Origin: Pseudomonas syringae
GTDB lineage: Bacteria > Pseudomonadota > Gammaproteobacteria > Pseudomonadales > Pseudomonadaceae
Length of the DNA: 64,000 bases
Assembly (NCBI RefSeq): GCF_000737245.1
Contig: NZ_JPQU01000032.1
Location: forward strand, 20,191-84,190
Direction of reading: 5' to 3'
This document shows, one piece after another, positions 57,495-64,000 of the stretch. Under the pieces are notes generated by a model. That model was not told the origin of the DNA. It did not search any database and saw only the letters and a program-made list of their open reading frames with translations. Within the stretch, counting starts at the first letter, position 1; every line of letters starts with the position of its first letter. Both the position numbers and the translations under genes were made by a program.

Positions 57495-59471
57495 GTGACC
57501 ATCACCCGCCATGCCCAGATCGACTGGGACGAACAGGGCAACCCCCACTCCCGGGAGTTTTCCGACGTCTACTTCGCCACTGGCGCCGGCCTTGAGGAAA
57601 CCCGCCATGTATTTCTGGTGCAAAACGACCTGCAAGCGCGCTTCAGCGCATTGCCGGCGAACGGGCGACTGGTGATCGGCGAAACCGGCTTTGGCACCGG
57701 GCTGAACTTTCTTTGCGCCTGGCAACTGTTTGCCGAATGCGCACCGCCCACCGCGCGCCTGCACTTTGTCAGCGTCGAAAAATTCCCCCTGAGCCGCGTC
57801 GACCTGCAAAGGGCCTTGGACCTTTGGCCGGAACTGTCGCCCTTTGCCGAACCTTTGCTTGAGCAATACGTCGCCATCCACGAAGGCTTCCAGCGTCTGG
57901 TATTCGACGCTGGACGCGTCACTCTGACCCTGCTGATCGGCGATGTGCTGCAGATGCTGCCGCAACTGGACGGGCAAATAGACGCCTGGTTTCTCGACGG
58001 GTTTGCCCCAGCAAAAAACCCTGAAATGTGGACCCCGGAACTGTTCGCCGAACTGGCCCGACTCGCCGCGCCGAATTCGACGATTGGCACCTTCACCAGC
58101 ACAGGTTGGGTCCGGCGTGCCCTGAACGCTGCGGGCTTCAAAATGAAACGTGTACCGGGTATCGGCCACAAGTGGGAGGTACTGCGCGGCACCTTTCTCG
58201 GCTGGCCGGAAGAAGCCGCGCCCGCGCCTACGGTTAAACCCTGGTTCGCCCGCCCTGCGCCGGTCACTGGCGAGCGCAATGCCATGGTCATCGGCGGCGG
58301 CATGGCCGGTTGCACCAGCGCTGCAAGCCTAGCGGCAAGGGGTTGGCAGGTCACGTTGCTGGAGCGTCACAACGGTATCGCCCAAGAAGCTTCGGGCAAT
58401 CCTCAGGGCGTGCTGTACCTGAAACTCTCGGCACACGGCACCGCGTTGTCGCAGCTGATCCTCAGTGGCTTTGGTTATACCCGCCGTGCTCTGGAGCGTC
58501 TGCAACGGGGTGTCGACTGGGACGCATGCGGGGTACTGCAACTCGCGTTCAATGACAAGGAAGCCCAGCGTCAGGCGCAACTGGCAGCGACGTTTCCCGA
58601 GGAGTTGTTGGGTCTCGTGGACAAACCGACCGCTGAAGTTCGCAGCGGCGTGGCACTGGCCAGCGGCGGTCTGTTCTTCCCTGAAGGGGGCTGGGTGCAT
58701 CCCCCTGCGTTGTGTCGGGCAGCCGTTGATCATCCGAATATTGATCTGAAGCTTCATCAGAATGCACTGGAGTTGCGCCGCGAATCGGGCCAGTGGCAAG
58801 CGTGGGATGGCGACATTTTGCTGGCCAGCGCCGAAGTGGTGATCCTCGCGGGAGCGGCAGATATCAAGCAGTTCCCGGACAGCGCCAGCTTGCCGCTCAA
58901 GCGCATTCGCGGGCAGATCACCCGCCTTTCGCAAACCGCCACCAGCAGCGAACTGAGCACCGTGGTGTGCGCTGAGGGCTACGTCGCCCCGGCGCGTCTG
59001 GGCGAGCACACCCTGGGCGCCAGTTTCGATTTCACCAATGAAGACCTGAGCCCCACCACGGCTGATCATCTGGGCAACTTGCAGCTTTTGCAGGAGATCT
59101 CCGGGGACCTGGCTGAACGGCTCGGCGCAGCGCAATTGCCAGCAGAACATCTGCAAGGCCGGGCGGCGTTTCGCTGCACCAGCCCGGATTATCTGCCGAT
59201 CATCGGGCCGCTGGCTGACAAGAACGCGTTCGTTCGGGCTTATGCGGCACTGGCTAAAGATGCGCGCCAGACCCCAGACGCGCCCTGCCCGTGGCTCGAT
59301 GGCCTGTACATCAACAGTGGCCATGGCTCAAGGGGTTTGATCACTGCGCCGCTGTGCGCAGAACTGCTCGCCGCGTGGCTCGACAACGAACCCTTGCCCC
59401 TGCCCCGCAGCGTGGCCGAAGCCTGCCATCCGAACCGCTTCATGTTGCGGGAGTTGATTCGGGGGAAATAA
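57495..59471 (+). CDS. mnmC: tRNA mnm5s2U biosynthesis bifunctional protein MnmC
   Basis: Finishes the 5-methylaminomethyl-2-thiouridine modification at tRNA wobble U34. The 658-aa fusion has an N-terminal SAM methyltransferase domain (GETGFGTGLNF at about 56-66, then DGFAPAKNPEMWTPE). A C-terminal FAD oxidase domain follows, with VIGGGMAGCTSA (about 260) and INSGHGSRGLITAPL near the end. The start is a GTG at 57495 (protein begins MTITRHAQIDWDEQGNPHS). A standalone gene. Confidence 0.95.
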   Translation: MTITRHAQIDWDEQGNPHSREFSDVYFATGAGLEETRHVFLVQNDLQARFSALPANGRLVIGETGFGTGLNFLCAWQLFAECAPPTARLHFVSVEKFPLSRVDLQRALDLWPELSPFAEPLLEQYVAIHEGFQRLVFDAGRVTLTLLIGDVLQMLPQLDGQIDAWFLDGFAPAKNPEMWTPELFAELARLAAPNSTIGTFTSTGWVRRALNAAGFKMKRVPGIGHKWEVLRGTFLGWPEEAAPAPTVKPWFARPAPVTGERNAMVIGGGMAGCTSAASLAARGWQVTLLERHNGIAQEASGNPQGVLYLKLSAHGTALSQLILSGFGYTRRALERLQRGVDWDACGVLQLAFNDKEAQRQAQLAATFPEELLGLVDKPTAEVRSGVALASGGLFFPEGGWVHPPALCRAAVDHPNIDLKLHQNALELRRESGQWQAWDGDILLASAEVVILAGAADIKQFPDSASLPLKRIRGQITRLSQTATSSELSTVVCAEGYVAPARLGEHTLGASFDFTNEDLSPTTADHLGNLQLLQEISGDLAERLGAAQLPAEHLQGRAAFRCTSPDYLPIIGPLADKNAFVRAYAALAKDARQTPDAPCPWLDGLYINSGHGSRGLITAPLCAELLAAWLDNEPLPLPRSVAEACHPNRFMLRELIRGK

Positions 59472-59502
59472 GGACAGTGCACACCCTTTGGGATATGACG
59501 AC

Positions 59503-59590
59503 GTGGGAGCGAGGCTTGCCCGCGATAAGGCTGGACGCGGTTCACTTTAGAATTTCGGTGCCCTCATCGCGGGCAAGCACCGCTCCCACA
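59503..59590. repeat. REP doublet (GTGGGAGCGAGGCTTGCCCGCGATAAGG)
   Basis: GTGGGAGCGAGGCTTGCCCG and GCGGGCAAGCACCGCTCCCA enclose about 40 nt. The arms are not identical (GAGG against CGGTG), so it looks like a recombinant of two REP variants. It precedes the ABC operon. Confidence 0.88.
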
Positions 59591-59642
59591 GGTGACTCGC
59601 ACGCCTGCTATCCTCCCTTCTCCCCAAAAATCGAGCCAACCC

Positions 59643-60311
59643 ATGCTTGAAGTAAAAAACGTCTTCAAGAGTTACGCCACCGCTCAAGGCCCGCTGGCGG
59701 TTTTGCGTGGGGTTGATCTGCGCCTGGCCAACGGCAGCAGCCTGGCCTTGATGGGCGAATCCGGGAGCGGCAAAAGTACCTTGCTGCATCTGGTGGCCGG
59801 GCTGGATCAGGCGGATGCGGGTCAGATCGAGATCGCCGGGCAACGTCTGGACCAGATGAACGAAGCGCAACTGGCGAACTGGCGGCGCACGGAAATCGGT
59901 CTGGTGTTCCAGCAGTTCAACCTGATCGGCAGCCTCAAGGTCGAAGATAATCTGGCGTTCCAGGCGCGGCTGGCCGGGCGTTTCGAGCCGCAATGGCAGG
60001 CGCAACTGGTTGAGCGACTGGGCCTGGGGGATTTGCTCAAGCGTTATCCCGAGCAATTGTCTGGCGGACAGCAACAACGGGTCGCAATAGGTCGTGCGCT
60101 GGCGTCGCGCCCCGGCTTGCTGCTGGCTGATGAACCCACCGGCAACCTGGATGAAGCCACCAGCGACGAGGTCCTGCAATTGCTGCTGGATTTGCTGGCC
60201 GATAGTTCCACCAGCCTGCTGATGGTCACCCACAGTCCGCGGGTTGCCGAGCGACTTGCCCAAAAAGTGATCCTGCATCATGGTCGCCTGGCAACCGGGT
60301 GCGAGGGCTGA
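59643..60311 (+). CDS. ABC transporter ATP-binding protein (AttE/LolD/MacB-type)
   Basis: ATPase of 222 aa from the LolD/MacB-like group. It has Walker A GESGSGKST (about 39-47), LSGGQQQRVAIGRALA signature, Walker B LLLADEPTGNLD and the switch histidine in VTHS. The ATG at 59643 (MLEVKNVFKSYA) is chosen, since the longer frame upstream is REP-adjacent. It ends 1 nt before the permease start, so both form one unit with the lipocalin-like gene. Confidence 0.93.
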   Translation: MLEVKNVFKSYATAQGPLAVLRGVDLRLANGSSLALMGESGSGKSTLLHLVAGLDQADAGQIEIAGQRLDQMNEAQLANWRRTEIGLVFQQFNLIGSLKVEDNLAFQARLAGRFEPQWQAQLVERLGLGDLLKRYPEQLSGGQQQRVAIGRALASRPGLLLADEPTGNLDEATSDEVLQLLLDLLADSSTSLLMVTHSPRVAERLAQKVILHHGRLATGCEG

Positions 60312-60312
60312 G

Positions 60313-62793
60313 ATGAAGGTTTTCTACTGGACCCTGCGCGCCCTGCTCAGCCATTGGCGACGGCACCCGGTGCAATTTTTCAGCGTACTCACCGGCTTGT
60401 GGCTGGCGACCGGATTATTGACCGGCGTGCAAGCGCTCAACAGCCAGGCGCGGCAGAGTTACGCCCAGGCCAGCCAGTTGATCGGCGGCGAACCGCAAAG
60501 CAGCCTTGCGACGGCCAGCGGTGCTGCGTTTTCTCAAAGCCTGTTCGTCAGCCTGCGCCGTGCGGGCTGGCCGGTGTCGCCAGTGGTGCAAGGGCGCATT
60601 ACCCTTCAAGGGCTTGAAGATCGCCGCCTGCAACTGATGGGCATCGAGCCGGTGTCGTTGCCCAGTGGCTCGGCGGTGGCCGGGCAAACACTGGATACGC
60701 GGCAGATCGTCGACTTTCTCACACCCCCAGGACAAACCTGGATCGCCACCCAAACCTTGCAGGCACTGGGGCTGCACGAAGGTGATCAGCCGAGGACCGC
60801 AGACGGTAAAAGCCTGCCGCCGTTGCGCAGTCGGGTTGATATGGCACCGGGCGTGCTACTGACCGACATCGGTTTCGCCCAACCCTTGCTGAACATGCCC
60901 AATCAGCTCTCGCGCCTGCTGCTACCCAAGGATTTCGCTGCCAGCAACCCGGCTTTACCCACCGACTTGAACGAACAATTACAGCTCAAGAAAAGTGGCG
61001 ACGAAAACAATCTGGCGCGTCTCACCGAAAGCTTTCATTTGAACCTGGACGCTCTTGGTGTGCTGGCGTTTGTGGTCGGACTGTTTATCGTGCATGCCGC
61101 TATCGGCCTGGCCCTCGAGCAACGTCGCGGACTGCTGCGCAACCTGCGCGCCTGTGGGGTCAGCGCCAGAATGCTGATCGCAACCCTGGCCGTGGAGCTG
61201 GGCGTGCTGGCGTTGCTCGGCGGTCTACTGGGCGTCGCCAGCGGTTATCTGTTGGCCAGTCTGTTGTTACCGGATGTCGCCGCCAGCTTGCGCGGGCTGT
61301 ATGGCGCGGAAGTGGCCGGCCAGCTGAGCCTCAGTCCGACCTGGTGGCTCGGCGGTCTCGGTTTGAGCATCCTCGGCGCGCTGCTCGCCGGGGCCAATAG
61401 CCTGCTGCGGGCAGCACGTATGCCGTTACTGGCGCTGGCCAACGCTCAGGCCTGGCACCAGGCGCATAGCCGCTGGCTGCGCCGCCAGGCCTGGGTCGCC
61501 GGGGTTGCTGCCGTAGCGGCACTCGCCGCACTGCTGTTCGGTGACAGCCTGAGCAGCGGTTTTGTACTGATGGCGGGGTTGTTGTTGTCGGCCGCGCTGG
61601 GTCTGCCGGTGCTGCTTAACGGATTACTCAATGGATTGCTCGGGCGCAGCCGCTCGGTACTCGGCCAGTGGTTTCTGGCTGATTGCCGCCAGCAGTTACC
61701 CGCACTGAGCCTGGCACTGATGGCCTTGCTGCTGGCGCTGGCCGCCAACATTGGCGCGGGCAGCATGACCTCTGGCTTTCGACAGACCTTCGGCAACTGG
61801 CTGGAACAGCGCTTGACCGCCGAGCTTTACGTCACGCCGCAAAACGCTGCACAGGCGCCGCTGATGCAGGACTGGCTGACGCAACAACCCAATGTGGAAG
61901 CTGTGCTGCCCAACTGGCAGGTGCCTATCCAACTGCAAGGCTGGCCAGCGGATTTGTTCGGTGTGGTGGATCACGCGACCTACCGCGAGCACTGGCCGTT
62001 GCTGGAGTCGGTCAGTGGCGATCCTTGGGAGCAACTGACCAAGGGCGACAGCGTGATGCTCAGTGAACAATTGGCCAGGCGCCTCAAGCTGAAGGTTGGG
62101 GACACCCTGATCATTCCTGCGCCCGGCGCTCAATGGGCACCACGCATCGTGGGCATCTACGCCGACTACGGCAATCCCAAAGGCCATTTGCTGGTCAATG
62201 CCGAGCACTTGCTCCGGCACTGGCCACACTTGACCGCCAACCGCTTCAACCTGCGCATCGACCCCGTTGCAGTGCCAGCACTGATCAGAGAGCTGCAAGA
62301 CCGCTTCGCGCTGGATGACAACCACATCATCGACCAGACCCAACTCAAAGGCTGGTCGACGCAGGTGTTCGAACGCACCTTCGCCGCCACCGCCGCTCTG
62401 AACAGCCTGACCCTGGCGGTCGCTGGCATCGCCCTGTTCATCAGCCTGCTGACCCAGAGCCAAAGCCGTCTGGGGCAACTGGCCCCGCTGTGGGCGCTAG
62501 GTGTGACGCGCCGGCAATTGATGCTGCTCAATCTCGGCCAGACCTGGCTGTTGGCGGTGTTGACGCTGATACTGGCGTTACCGTTAGGGCTGCTGTTGGC
62601 CTGGTGTCTGGACGCGGTGATCAATGTGCAGGCTTTTGGCTGGCGCTTACCGCTGCATATCTTCCCGGTGCAATTGCTTCAATTGGCGGGTCTGGCGTTA
62701 ATGGCCACCCTGCTCGCCTCGGCATGGCCGCTGCTGAAGTTGTTCCGCACCCGGCCTGCCGATCTGCTGAGGAGCTTTGCCAGTGAAGCTTAA
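60313..62793 (+). CDS. FtsX/MacB-like ABC transporter permease (AttFG-type, fused halves)
   Basis: Inner-membrane permease of 826 aa. A first membrane helix (about 16-40) and a large extracytoplasmic domain are followed by three helices (about 250-370). A further hydrophobic middle block, a second periplasmic domain and a last set of three helices (about 690-810) come next, with two FtsX-like domains. It looks like the two permeases of AttEFGH systems in one chain. These type VII ABC proteins usually drive movement of envelope molecules rather than pumping solutes. The gene overlaps the lipoprotein gene downstream by 11 nt. Confidence 0.88.
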   Translation: MKVFYWTLRALLSHWRRHPVQFFSVLTGLWLATGLLTGVQALNSQARQSYAQASQLIGGEPQSSLATASGAAFSQSLFVSLRRAGWPVSPVVQGRITLQGLEDRRLQLMGIEPVSLPSGSAVAGQTLDTRQIVDFLTPPGQTWIATQTLQALGLHEGDQPRTADGKSLPPLRSRVDMAPGVLLTDIGFAQPLLNMPNQLSRLLLPKDFAASNPALPTDLNEQLQLKKSGDENNLARLTESFHLNLDALGVLAFVVGLFIVHAAIGLALEQRRGLLRNLRACGVSARMLIATLAVELGVLALLGGLLGVASGYLLASLLLPDVAASLRGLYGAEVAGQLSLSPTWWLGGLGLSILGALLAGANSLLRAARMPLLALANAQAWHQAHSRWLRRQAWVAGVAAVAALAALLFGDSLSSGFVLMAGLLLSAALGLPVLLNGLLNGLLGRSRSVLGQWFLADCRQQLPALSLALMALLLALAANIGAGSMTSGFRQTFGNWLEQRLTAELYVTPQNAAQAPLMQDWLTQQPNVEAVLPNWQVPIQLQGWPADLFGVVDHATYREHWPLLESVSGDPWEQLTKGDSVMLSEQLARRLKLKVGDTLIIPAPGAQWAPRIVGIYADYGNPKGHLLVNAEHLLRHWPHLTANRFNLRIDPVAVPALIRELQDRFALDDNHIIDQTQLKGWSTQVFERTFAATAALNSLTLAVAGIALFISLLTQSQSRLGQLAPLWALGVTRRQLMLLNLGQTWLLAVLTLILALPLGLLLAWCLDAVINVQAFGWRLPLHIFPVQLLQLAGLALMATLLASAWPLLKLFRTRPADLLRSFASEA

Positions 62794-63856
62794 CGGGCTG
62801 CTCATGCTGCTGCTTCTGGCCCTCGTCGGCTGCGATCAGCAAACCACACCTGAACAGGGTTTCGCGGGGCTGGGCAATCAGGCTGAACAGTTCACGCCCG
62901 TTACGCCAGGCCGCGCGTTCGCCTTCCCGCAGGATCACGCTGCACATCCGGGTTTTCGCATTGAGTGGTGGTACATCACTGCCAATCTCAAGGACGAAAA
63001 AGGACAGGATTTCGGCGTGCAGTGGACGCTGTTTCGCAATGCCCTGCGCGCAGGGGATCAGGGTTCGGGGTGGAATGAAGGGACGATCTGGATGGGCCAT
63101 GCCGCTGTCACCTCGGCGACCCGACACTACGCCGCCGAACGTTATGCCCGAGGCGGCGTCGAGCAAGCCGGAGTCAAACTGGCGCCCTTTTCGGCCTGGA
63201 TCGATGACTGGTCCATGAGCAGCGACACTCCAACAGCAAACCCTCTCGCCAGCCTGCAACTACAGGCCAAGGGAGCGCATTTTGCTTACCGGTTGCACCT
63301 GTCCTCCAGCAAGCCGTTGGTGCTGCAAGGTCAACAGGGTTTCAGCAAGAAGTCCGAACAGGGACAGGCTTCCTACTATTACAGCCAGCCGTATTTCGAG
63401 GCCAAGGGCGAAGTGACCCTCGACGGCAAACGCTATCAGGTCAGCGGCCCGGCGTGGCTTGACCGCGAATGGAGCAGCCAGCCGCTAACGGCCAACCAGA
63501 CCGGCTGGGACTGGTTCTCGGTGCATCTGGAAGGCGGCGATGAACTGATGCTGTACCGCATGCGCCAGAAACAGGGTGAGCCTTACCTGACGGGCACCTG
63601 GATCAGCGCCAATGGCAATACCGAGCAATTGAACGCCAAAGACATCAGCCTTGAGCCACTGGCAGACACTGAAGTCGCCGGGCACAAAATGCCCACCCGC
63701 TGGTCCGTGAAAATCCCCGGCAAAGGATTGGATATCATCACCGTCGCGCTGAATCCCAAGGCGTGGATGGACTTGCAGATCCCTTATTGGGAAGGGCCGA
63801 TTACCTTGAGTGGCAGCCACAACGGCGTGGGCTATCTGGAGATGACAGGGTATTGA
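62783..63856 (+). CDS. Lipocalin-like lipoprotein (AttH/CrtC family)
   Basis: The 357-aa protein begins V/MKLNGLLMLLLLALVGCDQ, a lipobox with the acylated Cys near residue 18. It contains two lipocalin-like domains with FRIEWWYITANLKDEKGQDFG and SGPAWLDREWSSQPL, the AttH/hydroxyneurosporene synthase family pattern. The GTG at 62783 is favoured because GAGGAG lies 7 nt upstream; a TTG two codons earlier is less likely. It forms an operon with the ABC genes. The name CrtC is misleading here, since there are no carotenoid genes; it is likely a lipid-binding partner of the transporter (inference). Confidence 0.88.
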   Translation: MKLNGLLMLLLLALVGCDQQTTPEQGFAGLGNQAEQFTPVTPGRAFAFPQDHAAHPGFRIEWWYITANLKDEKGQDFGVQWTLFRNALRAGDQGSGWNEGTIWMGHAAVTSATRHYAAERYARGGVEQAGVKLAPFSAWIDDWSMSSDTPTANPLASLQLQAKGAHFAYRLHLSSSKPLVLQGQQGFSKKSEQGQASYYYSQPYFEAKGEVTLDGKRYQVSGPAWLDREWSSQPLTANQTGWDWFSVHLEGGDELMLYRMRQKQGEPYLTGTWISANGNTEQLNAKDISLEPLADTEVAGHKMPTRWSVKIPGKGLDIITVALNPKAWMDLQIPYWEGPITLSGSHNGVGYLEMTGY

Positions 63857-63873
63857 GGGGTGCGCGGTGAGCG

Positions 63874-63899
63874 TGTAGGAATGCGCTCGCCCGCGATGC
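63874..63899. repeat. Single REP half-element (TGTAGGAATGCGCTCGCCCGCGATG)
   Basis: TGTAGGAATGCGCTCGCCCG resembles one arm of the TGTAGGAGCG REP family with changes in the head; no matching inverted partner is found before the next repeat at 63917. Confidence 0.65.
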
Positions 63900-63916
63900 A
63901 GCGTAACGCGAGAGAC

Positions 63917-64000
63917 GTGGGACCGGCTTCAGCCGGGAAGGCGGTATTTCAGACGATAAAGATCGGGTGGATGTACTGGCCTCTTCCCGGCTAAAGACAG
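63917..64000. repeat. Inverted repeat (GTGGGACCGGCTTCAGCCGG family), cut by window edge
   Basis: GTGGGACCGGCTTCAGCCGG at the left, and CTTCCCGGCTAAAGACAG at the right that should complete beyond the window. The central 40 nt resemble the copy at 42126-42214 in reverse. The last bases (AAGACAG) depart from the AAGCCGGTCCCAC end of the other copies, so this arm may be degenerate. Confidence 0.8.

Noticed and set aside
62777..63856. CrtC-type carotenoid hydratase
   Set aside because: The lipocalin family includes hydroxyneurosporene synthase, but no carotenoid genes are in the window and the gene is in an ABC operon.

Overview
The window is a stretch of a fluorescent-type Pseudomonas chromosome (Gammaproteobacteria). 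The gene orders rpmF-plsX-fabD-fabG-acpP-fabF-pabC, rne/rluC, exbB-exbD-lpxK-kdsB-murB and yciB-yciI-cpxR-cpxP-like-sensor are the ones I know from Pseudomonas. Intergenic space is filled with the REP/REPIN palindromes typical of the P. fluorescens / P. syringae side of the genus. I found no tRNA, rRNA, CRISPR array, insertion sequence or prophage gene.

Region 1 (1-9.5 kb) is the fatty-acid/phospholipid cluster on the minus strand (yceD, rpmF, plsX, fabD, fabG, acpP, fabF, and pabC cut by the window edge). Beside it are a Maf-family nucleotide pyrophosphatase, an SppA-like peptidase, a phosphoglycolate-phosphatase-like HAD enzyme and rluC. Region 2 (9.5-13.5 kb) is rne with a leader of about 650 nt behind a good sigma-70 promoter. 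Region 3 (13.8-20.8 kb, minus strand) holds a MobA-like nucleotidyltransferase and a tight envelope operon exbB-exbD-lpxK-trm112-kdsB-murB, preceded by comEC. The phosphatase gene that sits between kdsB and murB in P. aeruginosa is missing here. Region 4 (21-30.3 kb) has rluB, a DUF1289 protein, scpB/scpA, a YciO-like protein and a PHP phosphoesterase. Divergent from these are yciB, yciI, a coiled-coil membrane protein and a Cpx-like two-component system with a Spy/CpxP-like periplasmic protein.

Region 5 (30.3-42.1 kb) is mixed housekeeping: a structured intergenic element with a (TTGATC)6 tract, nitroreductase, TrkH, Mpo1-like, LpxH-like, EamA transporter, SelW-like, a FimV-like protein, MarR, RecQ, YecA and DUF454. 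Region 6 (42.2-50.5 kb) is a self-contained type I secretion locus: a small RTX adhesin with a LapA-type retention module, divergent from its TolC, ABC and HlyD exporter genes. Region 7 (50.5-64 kb) has a REP-rich gap, a two-domain polyphosphate:AMP phosphotransferase, and a 1535-residue DUF6543/LRR/NEL-type putative ubiquitin-ligase effector. These are followed by mnmC and a three-gene ABC transporter plus lipocalin-like lipoprotein operon (AttEFGH-like).

The most unusual items are the cysteine-containing small RTX adhesin with no clear LapG site, the large NEL effector with no secretion genes nearby, the missing phosphatase gene between kdsB and murB, a loop-less 40-bp perfect REP palindrome, and terminator-like hairpins placed just before fabD and the Cpx sensor gene.
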